From Rhodeus uyekii (taxonomy: Eukaryota > Chordata > Actinopteri > Cypriniformes > Acheilognathidae), in the NCBI GenBank assembly GCA_037043235.1, contig JAWRVZ010000111.1, positions 186,001 through 250,000 on the forward strand: 64,000 bases of DNA. The letters are read 5' to 3'. The position numbers and the translations under genes were made by a program. Shown piece by piece: positions 33,092 through 45,105 of this stretch. The notes beneath the pieces were generated by a model that worked only from the letters and a program-made list of their open reading frames with translations, searched no databases and was not told where the DNA came from. The number at the start of each line of letters is the position of its first letter. The stretch's first letter is position 1.

Positions 33092-33391
33092 TTAATGTTC
33101 TTTTTGCTCAGCAGTGGTTTTCTGCTTGGAACTCTGCCATCCAGGCCATTTTTGTCCAGTCTGTTTCTTACGGTGGAGTCATGAACATTGACCTTAACTA
33201 AAGCTAGGGAGTCCTGCAGTTCTTTGGATGATTACCACTGTTCCATATTTTCACCATTTGTGGGTAATGGCTCTCACTGTGGTTTGCTGGAGTCCCAAAG
33301 CATTAGAAGTGACTTTATAACTTGTTCCAGACTCATAGATCTCAAATACTTTCTTTCTCATTTGTTCCTGAATTTCTTTGGATCTCGGCAT
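33092..33391 (-). pseudogene. Tc1-like transposase, N-terminal part
   Basis: Begins with ATG (complement of 33389-33391) and MPRSKEIQEQMRKKVFEIYE, followed by the helix-turn-helix region (GTSYKVTSNALGL) and an RAITHKW segment, then a stop and loss of the linker with frameshifts. The last readable codons (KKNI) run into the TTAA and continue in frame at 26592 (KTRLIF), showing the two pieces were once one gene. Confidence 0.85.
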
Positions 33392-33546
33392 GATGTCTAA
33401 CTTTTGAATATCTTTTGGCCTACTTCACTTCAGGCTGGTCCTATTTAAGTGATTTCTTGTTTGAGAACTCAGGTGTAAACCACAGTTATGTTTTAAGGCA
33501 AACAGTTTTTCACACAGGGCCATGTAGGTTTGGATTTTGTTTTCTT

Positions 33547-35434
33547 AGCATAGCTTATGCCTTTCTTAACACAATTGGAGGGTTCTATCAGAATTTCTCT
33601 CTTTCATCATCTGTGTTTTCTATTATTACTTTCTCAATGGCAGTTTTTGTCCACATATGCGATGTTGGATATTTTGCCATTGAATGCTTTTGTCACTCTG
33701 TTGCATGTGTGCTGTTCATTACAGATATCACATTAGTTGTTTGCTTTTGCTTTTATAGTTGTGCAAATTACCCTCTTCATACTTCTGAAATTTTGTGAAC
33801 TGTGGCGGCAGACAAGTGTGCAATTAGTTTGTAGGGGTGTATGAGGTTATCTGCTTTATGATCGAGTCATCAAGTATTACTCTAAGGAACTCAGAAATGA
33901 TAGAAAAGTAATAGAAGTAGAGTAGGACACAATTAATGCAGTACATTTATTTATTTGAGTAAATCTTAGCCTTTTAGAATTGCCTGAAGTCATATTGAAA
34001 TTTCAATTAATCATGCAGGTACGTATTCATTCTTCGAGAAGCATGAGATCTTTTTGAAACCATGGCTGTTTCTCCGTTCCAAGAACACAAAGAATGAACT
34101 TGCATTGTAGACTGGTCTTAAAGATTCGATTCTCTTAAGTTTGATTCGCTCGATCCTCGATATCAAGAACGCTTCTGGGTACTTTCATGCGTCCTCTTGA
34201 GTATTGGACTTGAACTTTGAGGGTCGATGAGAACACAAGGACCCAAGATCACTTTAGAATGCAAATTGAGAAGCGACCCATCTCTCGCTACTCACTAGAG
34301 TTTTCATCATTCATTAATCTTGGCCTCTCATACATCCCATGTCTCCACATGTCCTTCATGTCAACTATGAAATCAGTTTAATCATATTTACGACAAAGAA
34401 ATCAATGCATTAGATGAGCTGGAGCTTTTTAAATGCTAACCTCTATCCCAGTTTTCAAATAAGTAAAGTACAGTTTGCATGCTCCCAACACAAGGTCACC
34501 CTCAGACTGGATAAATAGACGGAATATGGAGACAAAAGCAAACAAAGCAAACAAACTGAAAGCTCTAGAGGAATAAAAATAAGCAGAAGCCTTCATAATT
34601 CAGCTCCGCTATCAGCCAACACATCCCAGTCCGACAACCAAATGAGCTTTTCAAAGCAGCAGCCTGTGATAAAGCTTATTGGCTGGCATTGTGCTGCTGT
34701 ACACAGATGGAAAATCAGGGGCTCGTCCTATGCCCCTTTCATTAAAACTCTATTATCTCTGCAGAAAATGCTTTGGAAAATATATGAAGTAGCCACGGCT
34801 ACTGTAGAACGCTCAGAGAGAGGAGAGAGGAGAGAAGCGCATGCAGGCTAAATTGATTGCGAGTTTGAGTGGGCACTGTTGGCATGGAGCTGGACTGAAC
34901 AGCACAGCTGGAGGATGTGGATGTTGACTGAACCAACCGAATCCTTTCAGGGGTCTGGAGCCATAGAGGACTTGTAGTATAAGGCTGCTTAAAGCAAGCT
35001 TCTGAATGTGAAAAAAGAAAAAGAAGTAAAATGTACAACAGTAATATACAACAGTTTGCATGCATGGCACAGTACATTTACATTTGCTGTCACTGAATTT
35101 TATATAAAACGCAGCAATGCTAAACAAACATACAATAAAGTCCATAATAGAAACACATTGATTACATAGAAGTGAATGATTACATTTTCACTGGTGCTCA
35201 TTTAAAAATGTTCAGACGCATTTTCCCAGACAATTGGACAATTCCTACATTAAAATATTGATTTCAAAATGTCAAGCTTCAAGTGATGGAATATTAAAGT
35301 GAGGTTCAAGATCAAGTCGTTAATAAATTAGTTAGTCCAACCAATAAATTATGCATTAATATATATTTTTTTTTTAATCAGACATTGATAAAGGTCATAC
35401 TTTACCTAATATATAAATATGTATGCATGCAGTA
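33547..35434. other. Non-coding stretch, no gene recognised
   Basis: A frame of 127 codons at 33415-33798 overlaps the decayed Tc1 edge and has no domain. The block 34630-34860 is less AT-rich and repeat-free, so it might be conserved non-coding sequence, but that cannot be judged without comparison. Confidence 0.4.
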
Positions 35435-35771
35435 TGCAATGCTGGAAGCGAGGTGCGGGACGATAAGACACGGAGAGTAGGATTTCAATAGAAATCTACT
35501 TTTATTTAAACAAAACAACACACTTTAAATATAAAACAAAAACAGTACACTTCTGCAAAAACCTGGCGAAGACCCGGGGAACACAGAGAACATTCACACA
35601 CAGCTTTAACATAGACAACATAAGATATGAGGGTTTTTATACACAGGAGGAGATTGCGTCCAGATGACGACACTAACGAGATGAGTGATTGACAAGACAG
35701 GTGAAGGAAATAACATGGGGTGTACACGGAACGAAACAGGAAGTGTGAAGCGACACGATAAGACTGTGACA
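35435..35771 (-). mobile_element. Solo-LTR-like repeat, second copy
   Basis: On the minus strand it runs TGTCACAG...TTGCA over about 337 bp, with a TATA-like TGTATAAAAACCC (complement near 35630-35642), a poly(A) signal (complement of TTTATT near 35502) and a TTCCTGTTTCG upstream motif. The layout parallels 10642-11105. Exact target duplication is unclear (ATGCA occurs near both ends). Confidence 0.5.
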
Positions 35772-35802
35772 AATGCATAATAACTACCATCTAAAGCATA
35801 TA

Positions 35803-36679
35803 CAGTGGAACTTGATTATGTCGACGGCCTAGGCCCTAGGGGCTTGCAAAAAAGCATTGAGAAACCGATGATCGAGATAAACGAAAGCCAATATGGCAAT
35901 TTATTTGATAAAGCAATCAGCATGCTCTAAAAATGTGCATACACTGTATATGTTTGCTAACAACAAAAGGCATATGTGCACCAACTAACAGCAGAGATTT
36001 ACCAGTATACAATAAAAAACACCTTCGATTCTCAATGCAAACTTTTAATTATATTCTCCAAAATAGCAAACACAATTTTGCTAAACACAGTCACAACACA
36101 CATAAACACATTCGCTCATAACACAAAGTATTGCACACGCAGTTACTATGGTTTCTTTACAGTCTAAAATGCTTTGTTGCTTTTTGCCTTTAACGGTCTG
36201 CTTGAAAACAAATGCTTCAAAGCTAATATCAGTAACAACGTCTTTGTCAATGTAATCTGGGAATTCCTGGACCGTGAAGGCTAACTCCTGTGCCTCCTCT
36301 TCCAAGATAGCATCTGTAAGGCTTGATTTTTCCGCAAGCTCTTCTGCGGCTGCACGGCACTGTGCCGCAAGAGTGAATGAAGCGTTATTGGAGTGAGCGA
36401 CCATTCAGACCGTCATGCAACGCCATGTGCAACGCGAACTCAGAGCATGCGCAGTGAACTCGGTAATATCATTAGTCACGGGGACCGAGAAAACTGATGC
36501 TAAGTGGAAAATTAGTCCCTCTTTTATGCTCAAGATATTAGGGTTCGGCGATATAAAAGAATTGACATAACCGATGAGAAAATGCTAAGACTATGAGGGA
36601 ATTTGGCGGTTCCACTTCAAAAACCTCGACGTAAGAGGGTTGGCGAGTTAACCGAGCTCGAGATAAGTGATTTCCACTG
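35803..36679. mobile_element. pogo-like non-autonomous element, copy B2
   Basis: An 877-bp relative of B1, flanked by TA (35801-35802 and 36680-36681). The ends are CAGTGGAACTTGATTATG and TTTCCACTG. Alignable with B1 over most of its length, with several small indels. It carries the better-preserved C-terminal transposase remnant. Confidence 0.82.
36081..36404 (-). pseudogene. pogo-like transposase C-terminal tail remnant in B2
   Basis: Minus-strand frame of 107 codons with an acidic stretch (LTDAILEEEAQELAF then VQEFPDYIDKDVVTD) shared with B1. Pogo-type transposases typically carry an acidic C-terminal tail after the DDE domain; no catalytic motif is present here. The ATG at the start is probably fortuitous. 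Confidence 0.45.
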
Positions 36680-36903
36680 TATTATAATATGTAATATCTG
36701 GTTTGAACTTTACAAAAATAAGCCTATATATATTATAATATTCACATGTCATAGATTCACCCCAACTCCCTCCTTCCTTTTTTATCATTATATAGATGGT
36801 TTTAGTGATGTATATTGACATGGTTTTTTTTTTTTTTCACTCACATTTTGCAATTTCATAACAGATTACACCGTGCTCATCTGAGCAGCAGAGTATGTGA
36901 CTG

Positions 36904-39900
36904 TTCAGCAGTGAGCTCATTAATATGTTCCCCGTTGAAAAGAGTAACATAGTCTCACCAGTATATGTGGTTTAATTTGGAGTCCCATCTAGCTTAAAAA
37001 GAAATGTTTTGATAATAGGACTGTAGGATGACTCATCTCCAGTCATCAGCTCAGATCGCAAGTAACTGCAATGGTCAAAGTATCATGTATTATGTATTCT
37101 AATATTTGCTGAAGTCAAGTCATAAATCTTCAAAGTCTGAACCAAGTCCAATCTAAGAGTTTCTAGTTCATATATCTGGTATTTCATGCTAGAGTGGTAG
37201 AATAATAAATGTGTGAATTGTTGCTATTGATCTCTTGGACAGTCTGACATTTTCTTTCAATTTAATTTATTCTTTTTGCATTACTGCACATATACTGCTG
37301 TTATCATGATAGATTATTCTTATATAGTCGCTCTGAAGGTCACCAAGGTCTGCTTACATGTTGCTAGTGATAGGCTACCAAACAGATCATGTGCATATGA
37401 ACATGAAAACATTTCAGTTTAATCTGATATTAGTGGACTGCTGTGATTTTTTTTCTCTTTCTGCAACATGCTCTCATTTAAATTTTAAAGTCCCAGTGAA
37501 ATAGAAGTTGCAACCGACTTCAGTATTGTGACATATTTTCAGAGTATACAGATTAAAGCACATGATTGTCACATTAAATAATTGAGCTTGTTTAAGGAAG
37601 ATGGATTTTGATTGGCTGTTAATGTTTATATCGTTCATCAGCTGGATAACGTTGTTCTGAAAGTGATTTTTAGATCGATATATTTAAAGCTATCGTCTTT
37701 GTTGTGAACGAGCCTTTAGAATAACTAAATTAGTGTTTTATTTAGTAATATTCAAATGTATTCAAATGCTCAGGAGCCCCTGAATTGAGTTGGTAATTTG
37801 TGCTTTTAAAATCGCCTGTCAAACAACTGTTTTGTTTTGTTCCAGTTCACTTTCGCATTCACATTTCACAAGAGATCCTTTGTTTTGCTATTGAAATTCA
37901 TTAAGTACAAGAACATTTTGCTCTTACACAGAAACCACTCATTTGTAAAAAGACAGTTATGTAACTACATTTAATGCTGTTAAAAGATTTGATGTGACTT
38001 TATATTACAAAAAACATTTCCTTATCTCCTTAAACATTGTCATTTAGCTTAACTAGCATTCTTTTCATTTATTTTCAGTTGCACATAGAGTGTGATAGAA
38101 TAATGTGACTTTGAGATAAAAAAACATGGTTGAAATGAAAGATTTGTGTAGAAAAGATGTTATGGCTAGTGTTCCTGTAACATGTCATTCGTGCACTTCC
38201 ATGTTCTCCCATGCACTTCCATGTTCTTCCGTGTTCTCCGTCGCGTCAGTCACTCCCCTTGTTAGTCTCGTCACCTGTTACCCATTATACTGTGCATAAA
38301 TGCCCTGTGTGTCTCCGTTATTGCCTATGTTGTGTGTCGTGTTATCCCGTGTACCTCAGCTCTGTGTTTATCAAAGTATATGGTCCTGATTCCGTGTCTC
38401 TGTGTCCCCCTGCCACATGCACCCATGACAGTTTGTGTGACCAAACCATTTTTTTTTTTGCACCACAACCAATCAGGTTAAAGATCGTGGCTTGTTTGAT
38501 TTAATCTACTTTAAATGCAGATGAAGTCATGATGTGCAAATTTGAATGTGTCCAATTATTTTCTTCCGAGAAGGCCTATTTGCCTTTTTTACGCTTGCTG
38601 GCACAAACAGTTTTCTGTTTTCAGTGTTTCTCATGCACATTAAATGGTTTGCTTTTTTGCTGTTATTTAAATTCATCATGATGTAAAATTTCATGCACAT
38701 TTTTGCTTATACACATTATATGTCCCCGCACACATACAAATGATCGGCAAAATAGACCCTTTTACCTATGGTCATATTTGCTGCAGTTAATTCTAATGGC
38801 TGAACACTGGCTGTGTGGCTCACTACTTCAAATTTATTTGTCACTGAATGCTTAATTACATTTAATAGGTGCATTGCCTAAACAACTATGAACCACTTTG
38901 TTTTTTGGCTCCAGTAATTTAGTATTATTAACCATGAAGAGCATGAGAGTAAATCCATGCACACAAACACTTAAAACACAAGACAATGGTGGTACATAAA
39001 ACAAATTCAGTAAAGCTTAATAGATCCAGTGAGTGACATTTAGTCTCCCGCAGAGGTCAAATATGGAGGAGGGAAGTTCAGAGATCTTCTGGGAAATCTG
39101 GTGCTCTCATGAATAATTCTACGAAGCTCACAGTACCGGGGTAAAGTCATGTTACACTGCCCTTATCTAGCTATCTGTCACTGTCAGGCAGGGTAAAACA
39201 CAAGAAGGTAGTAATATTTTATCAGTCATAAACCTTGGTGGTGTTGTTTGTTGTTTTGCTTTGTTTTGTCGATAGAAGTGTGATTATTCCACTCATAAAT
39301 CTTCTTTGATTATATTGATGACACTGTCTTACTTGTTTTAGCTGATTCGACCCTGCTTTTTTGTATGTTGTATGTTGTTTGCATTTGGTTTTTGAGAAAC
39401 ATTTATACCATTTTTGAGAAAAAATGTTGTGTAAACTAATACTATATTTTCCTTAAACCTTGAATATGTGAATGTACACATCTTAATAAATATACTTATA
39501 GGAAAATAATGATATTTTTTTTTACAAATGTCTTGAATTATTCAATCACAAATATCAAGTGTTTGGACAGTCACACCACATGACAAATTACAATCTGAGC
39601 TAACGTTGCCTTGTCATAAAAAGTAAAATGATCTGATAAGACACTGGTGTATTTTAAATTATGTCAGTGACATTGTTATGTTATGTCACTCTTTTTCCCT
39701 AAAGCACATTTATGATATCTACTTAAATGCCCTAATTGAACTAAGGCTTAATCTAAACCCTGTCTGTGAAACCAGGCCTGTAGGATTATTAAAGTCATGA
39801 GGGTCTGCAGGAAATCACATGACATTTTTTCATTAAAACTTTCATGACTTTTTTTCTCTATTATGGAATATTAGAGTTGTATCACACTGACATTTTTGGA

Positions 39901-40037
39901 AATAAAATAATCATACTTATTAGTATTATCAAAATATTTCTTTTTAAGCTAGATGGGACTCCAAATTAAACCACATATACTGTTGAGACTATGTTACTCT
40001 TTTCAACGGGGAACATATTAATGAGCTCACTGCTGAA
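36904..40037. mobile_element. 3.1-kb element or duplication with 114-bp inverted ends
   Basis: Arms 36904-37017 and 39924-40037 are inverted repeats of 114 bp each with only two mismatches. The outer ends read TTCAGCAGTGAGCTC. The interior (about 2.9 kb) is AT-rich without a recognisable transposase and contains an LTR-like repeat (38176-38450). No convincing target duplication directly abuts the arms. It may be a long-TIR non-autonomous transposon or an inverted duplication of host DNA. Confidence 0.65.
38176..38450 (+). mobile_element. LTR-like promoter repeat (fragment)
   Basis: Contains two tandem GCACTTCCATGTTCT units, then GTTAGTCTCGTCACCTGTTA, a TATA-like GCATAAATGCC and GTGTGTCTCC, matching the plan of the solo-LTR-like repeats at 10642-11105 and 35435-35771 but in plus orientation. 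The boundaries are soft. Confidence 0.4.
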
Positions 40038-40967
40038 GCAAAATGAGAGTATCTAATGAAAGAAAATGAGAGCCAGCAGATGCAGAGATCATTTTTGCCA
40101 TTATATATCATTATTGCTATCTTTATGTGACGTCTGTTGTTATGATATTCCCCCTTATGTTTCCATTCTATCCACATAATCTCCACCGTCCGGAGATTTC
40201 TTTCCCCTGTCTCTTGCACCAGCCTCCCTTAGCATTCTGTTGAGCCAAACTGACGGTGACACAAAGGCAATTAAAAGGAGCCTTGCAAGGAACACTGAAT
40301 GCCTTTTTCAGTCCCTACCACCCACTGACTAAATCAAAACACAAACAAATACACCACCTCCCTATCTCATCACTCCCTTATCTATTTTCACGTTTGTCTT
40401 CTTTTATTGACAGTGTAAACTAAAAGTGAATTGCCATCTGCAACCATTTTAATTCCATAATGTCACTTATGAGTAAAACATTATATTCAATGAGGAAAAA
40501 TGTAAGATGGGACTGAATTGGTTGGTGGAAGTTTTTTCCTGAACAAGTGGTGCCTACTGTAGGGGGCCTCAGGCTTCCAAGGGGGCTTCAAGATGACTTA
40601 AACTAATTTATAAGACAATATATTATAGATATTATCCTGACAAGATCAGGATTTTTTGGGTTATTTTTAAAAATGGCGTTAAACTACTAATTCCAGTTAT
40701 GATGTGAATGCAGCATAAGCTCGTTGCTTTGGTTCAAGGGGAACCATAAAAGGTGGATGCTGTTTTTCGGCTGCATTCAGACCAAATGCAATGATTAGAT
40801 CAAATTTGTATGCTCCAATGCCTTTCAGAGATGATATATATACATACAAAACACTTGTAGAACCCCTTAACTAAGTGATTGCTATCAGGATATGAATAGA
40901 CTTTCAGCCAGCATAAAAAAAAAAAAAGTTTCTGGAACAAATTACCTACCCTGCCTTTAAGAATGTA
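40038..40967. other. Non-coding stretch, nothing recognised
   Basis: No coding or repeat signature could be supported. Confidence 0.45.
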
Positions 40968-41727
40968 CAGTATTACCTCAAGATACGAAAGGCTCAACTT
41001 ACGAAAAATCCAAGTTACGAAAGCAAAGATGAAAATTTGTACTGCTCTACATACGAAAAGTTTTCAAGATACGAAAGGTTTCTGAAAGTCCGAGATTCGC
41101 CCCATAACAATTTTGAAACTCGTGCCGCACGCCGCAATCTTAGTTATAGTAGACTCGCCACCATCCTCCTGCTCTCCCATTGGTTCCTGATGCTAGCCAA
41201 GCCAAGAGATCCTTGTCTCTAATTGGACAGCATCCCTCCCATCATGCATCTTCTATACGTACGTGCTGGCGTGCTTTAGCTCGAAGCTACGAAGCTGGTA
41301 TGCGATTGAGTGTGATCGCAAAGGAATACGGCCGTAATCCGTCGACAATAGGCACCATCCTTAAACAGAAGGATGCCATCAAAGCAACTACAACTTCGAA
41401 GGGCATCACTATTTTGTCCAGCAAGAGGAGCCATGTGCACGACGAGATGGAACGGCTGCTCTTCTTCTGGATAAAAGACAAAGAAATCGCTGGCAATACA
41501 GTTACGGAGACAGCAATCGCTCACAAGGCCAGTGCTATTTTCGACATTTTACGTTATTTCATTGTTTATAGGTCAATTTAGCTTTATTATGAAATTTAAT
41601 GGGGTGTTTTTGGAGGGCTTGGAACGGATTAGCCATTTTACATGTAAAATGTGTTCCATGATACGAAAAACTCATTATACGAAGGCCGCCTCTGAACGGA
41701 TTAATTTCGTATCTCGAGGTACCACTG
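40968..41727 (+). mobile_element. Tigger/pogo-like non-autonomous element, copy A2
   Basis: A 760-bp element, the same length and orientation as A1, flanked by TA (40966-40967 and 41728-41729), with ends CAGTATTACCTC and GAGGTACCACTG. Nearly all TACGAAA subterminal motifs are retained. High identity to A1 with no indels implies that both derive recently from one internally deleted master copy. Confidence 0.87.
41180..41581 (+). CDS. Tigger/pogo transposase DNA-binding remnant (133 aa), A2
   Basis: An uninterrupted 133-residue frame identical in length to the one in A1 (2568-2969), differing at 11 positions. It keeps the CENP-B/pogo-type helix-turn-helix (YEAGMRLSVIAKEYGRN, TIGTILKQ) and the beginning of the second DNA-binding domain (KRSHVHDEMERLL, KASAIFDIL). 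It has no catalytic domain. The differences include non-conservative changes (Met to Lys, Asn to Ile, Leu to Arg) in the N-terminal leader, consistent with that part not being translated or not constrained. Confidence 0.6.
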   Translation: MVPDASQAKRSLSLIGQHPSHHASSIRTCWRALARSYEAGMRLSVIAKEYGRNPSTIGTILKQKDAIKATTTSKGITILSSKRSHVHDEMERLLFFWIKDKEIAGNTVTETAIAHKASAIFDILRYFIVYRSI

Positions 41728-42039
41728 TATGATCTGTTTCTGGCCCACAACCTCCTTTCCCTATTTCACTTTCATGGAATACATTTTTTACGCAATCCCT
41801 CACACATAAACATTCCTGCAAACTGCTTGAGTCAAACTTTATAAGAACATTTATATAACTTTTATAAGAAGTATAGCCGCCAAGTTTAAGCTGCAAACTT
41901 TACTAGATAGACACTTAACCAGCCCAATTATTGCATGAAATTATCTTTAACAAACTTCACTACTTGTGTCAATGTTCAACTACCAATTACTGTTTCTATG
42001 CTGTTTTTAAGCATTAAGCATGTCTTTGTCGTGTCTCGT

Positions 42040-43170
42040 TTGCAGGGTGCGGTATTCTTATCCCGACACTTCGGTCTTGTTCGGTTTCGTGTCAGGATTC
42101 GGACATTCGTGCTCTGTGTTTTTGTCTTGTGTTGTGAGCGCATGAGATGAGGGTTTGCTTGTGCACTCTGTGTTCTGTGTTCTTGCGTTTTCACTGGCTG
42201 CCTGCTTTCGTGTCATCTTGTTTTGTGTGGACGTGTTCATGTCATGTTTTGACCTGTCATTGTGTAACCCTGCCAATCTTGTTTCCTCATTATTAGTTTG
42301 ATTTGCCCCACCTGTCACCCATCGTTACCTGTCTTGTGTGTTCCCTATTTATTCTCCCTGTGTTTGTTGTCCTGTTCTGCTTTGTGTTATTGAATTGTTG
42401 CTTTAGGTCGTCACTTGTGTCTACTCGTGTCTATTGATGGCCAAATGAAACGTTTCGAAGCATTGTTGCTTTCTGATAAAATTGTGTTGAAAATGGTTCA
42501 TTACTCAAAGCTTCATTCAGATAGAAATTGCAGCACCATCTCCTGTTGAAGTAAATCTAATGCAGCAAAGCGAACAACTACAAAAAACAAGTAGGCATAT
42601 ACGTTAACGCCCCGTTTATTATGTGTTTACTGAGGCGATCAAAGCTGAAACAGTGTTCGTGCTGTGAAACTCATTTCTGTAGGTGAATTTTACAGATACT
42701 CATGAATTTCATGTGTTCACCTGGATAATAAAACATTAAGCATGATGTATGTGTGTGTGTAATTATTTATTTAGGCAAGGACAGAAGATCAGACCAGTTT
42801 AAAAACTTTCTAATTTATAAGTATAGCCGCCAGGTTTAAAACCGGTCAACACTGGATTGGGCTGTCAAAGCAGTCTGGTGGTTCACACAGGAGTGAATCA
42901 GTGTGTTTGCTTCAGAAGTCATTTTCATGTGACTAGTGACGTAATGATACAAGCTCTGAAGCAGTGGTTCATTGCAAGGACCATTCGAGTTTGAAGCAAG
43001 CTTCGGAGCGTCGGTGTCAGATTTAACATCATTACTCGTGTCTAGTCAAGTTATATTTCTCCCCTTAAGGTAGTTTTTGTTTGTATTTTGTTTTATCTTT
43101 TATGAAATAAACTCCCTTCTCTTCTCTGAAATTGAGTCCTCGCTTTAACCTTTAATCACCACACCTGACA
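42040..43170 (+). mobile_element. LTR-like repeat split by a 600-bp insertion
   Basis: The outer parts 42040-42433 and 43034-43170 read as one repeat: GTTAGTTTG-like and CACCTGTCACC motifs, CCCTATTTATTCTCCC near 42345, and, after the insertion, a poly(A) signal (AAATAAACTCCC near 43106). It resembles the repeat at 55346-56035 (both have CCCGA-ACTT-GGTCT and TTCGTGTC words). No coding capacity. Confidence 0.45.
42434..43033. mobile_element. 600-bp insertion with 11-bp direct flanking repeat
   Basis: Flanked by perfect ACTCGTGTCTA (42423-42433 and 43034-43044). Its ends are weakly inverted: ATGGCCAAATGAAACG then TTCGAAGC near the left, and, inverted on the right, CTCCGAAGC about 30 bp inside. 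Also inside are paired words such as GGTTCATT/GTTCATTGC. No transposase. The long duplication is consistent with a DNA transposon with 8-11-bp duplications (hAT or Zisupton type), but the superfamily is not established. Confidence 0.6.
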
Positions 43171-44864
43171 ATACCAATGAGTGTGTGTGTAGCTTTTGTT
43201 GAGGGGATGCATTAATATTAGAAACATCTTAATTTGTAGCTGCTATGGGTTAGTTTAATGCTTGCTTTACCTTATTGTAGATAATTGTAATGCCCCATTG
43301 GAAGATTTGCAAGGCCCTCTATAGTGTGGATTGTCCACATCTTTGTTATAAGATTAAAAAAAAAAGTGTTGTCCTTTAAATGGATGTGTTTTAATTCTAA
43401 GTGGAATCACTGGAAAAGTGATTTCTGTGAATTGACGTCAGCATCCACAAACTATAATGCTGCTACACCCTCTGGAGGCCATGTACTTTAATTACTGGGG
43501 GTTTTTTTTGGTGGGAAAATAAAATTAAAGTAGAATAGATGCACTTATTTTAAACAATACTTTTTTTAAAAGTTTAGTTTTTGTTTTTTGTATACACTCT
43601 TTCTTAAAAGTTAAACTTGCTTTTCTGCTTTTTGCCCTGACTCAAATAAACAGCAATATGTCAAGGCTATAGATTGAGAATATTACTAAAAAAGAAAAGG
43701 AAACAATACTGTCAGAGAATAAAAATCTAACATTTAAACAAATATAAATCAGATTCAGTGATTTAAATGTAACACACTCGGATGCACATTGTTTTATTCA
43801 TTTTAAATGTATGGATTTTATGTTTAAATGAACAAAAAAAAAAAAAAATCAAGGCAACGTTTTATTTTAGTGTCGTGCAAATCCTAATCCTAACCCTAAA
43901 TTAACCCTACACTTAAATGTATAATTAAACTATACCTCGGACACATAAAAATAAATTGCTACCAAAATCAACATTGCCCCACTGTTCAAAATGAATAGCA
44001 AATTTAAAGACAACGTGTTTGAGATTGATTAAATCAAAGGTAATCGCGTAGTCCAAAGAACACTATTCATGTTTTACCCAATGGCTAAACACTTTTCATA
44101 ATGAACACCAGGTGACGACATTTTCCCAAAAACCCTTCCCGTCTCTTCCTCCAGCCGCCACCCTTTTTCCACAGCCACCTAGGATTCAGTCTCCTTGTCT
44201 TCATTCTTGTCACGCGTCGCCGCAAAATATCATGCACAGACCCTCGTGTACATTTCACCAGTCTGTGTGTATTCAGCTCGGCCATTTTTATGATTGGTCA
44301 TAGCTCTAAAGTCCATCACACACACGCTCACACCCACACAGACACAAACCCGTTTTACCTGTCACTTGCTCACTTTTACTCGTCTGAAGACCCACAGCGT
44401 GTGTTTGTGTATCTGTGTGTGTGCGTGCTAGTTAAGATGTGCAGCACGTCTGCTCGGGTTTGGGAAGAGGAAGGGGGGATGGGGGTCTGACTATTGGAAA
44501 GAAAGATTCTGATACTGGCTTACATTGTATTTTGTGCGTCTGCACCACTTTTGTGTCTGTCTATCCCTTGTGTGTGTGTGTATGTGTGTGTATTTGTAGG
44601 TATGTACATTGAGCATCACAGAGGAAACGCCTACAAATCAGACAGATATAGGTCACAATTGACATTTTGGGGAAAGGAGGGGCTTTGTGTCTCTCTTATT
44701 TATTTATCCCATTTTCTACTCATTTATTAATTCACCCACTGCTTCATTAAAAGAAGACGAAGAGAAAAAGACAGCATGAGAGAGACAGACGAAGCTTCAC
44801 ATGGTTAACACCATGGTTTCTCTGCACGTAGAAAAGGACAAAAGTATCACCATGGAAACACCCA
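43171..44864. other. Non-coding stretch, nothing recognised
   Basis: Contains poly(A)/(T) tracts and a few CTAACCCTAA-like words near 43888; no gene recognised. CA-rich sequence lies near 44316-44350. Confidence 0.45.
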
Positions 44865-45105
44865 TCCAGCCTCCCTCCACTGTTTCCCCCCTCCGTTTTC
44901 CCTCTCTCTCCTTACCTCCATCTTTTTCCTCCACCATATTCCCTGTCTCACTCTCTCTCCGTTATTGTCTCTCTCCCCACTGCTGTTCCACCAATTTCTC
45001 CCTTTCTTTGTCTTTCCATCTTCAGTTCTCTAACCTTTCTGTCACATCTGTCCATCTCCCGTTTTGCCTTCCACGTCTTCCTCCCAGAAACATTTGAGGG
45101 TTGCT
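44865..45105. repeat. Polypyrimidine-rich tract
   Basis: About 240 bases dominated by C and T on the plus strand (CTCTCTCC, CCTCC, TTTTTCCTCC words), low-complexity; the chance reading frames here reflect composition. Confidence 0.8.

Larger units (their letters stand above)
25871..33546 (-). mobile_element. Tc1-like element, outermost layer of a nested insertion
   Basis: The left end CAATGGTGTGAAAAAGTGTT is preceded by TA (25869-25870). The right side contains the related AACAGTTTTTCACACAGGGC (near 33500), then loses similarity around 33546, so the outer right end is missing. The transposase gene is on the minus strand in two pieces, 33092-33391 (N-terminal) and 26024-26592 (C-terminal). 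Everything from 26597 to 33091 is a later insertion at a TTAA. Without it the Tc1 element would be about 1.2 kb, somewhat internally deleted. Confidence 0.85.

Noticed and set aside
36886..40052. AGAGTAT on both outer sides of the 114-bp inverted arms as a target duplication
   Set aside because: The copies lie about 8 bp from the arms and the intervening bases are not inverted repeats, so the match may be chance.
43880..43915. Interstitial telomere-like CTAACCCTAA words
   Set aside because: Only two or three degenerate units, too few to call a telomeric repeat.
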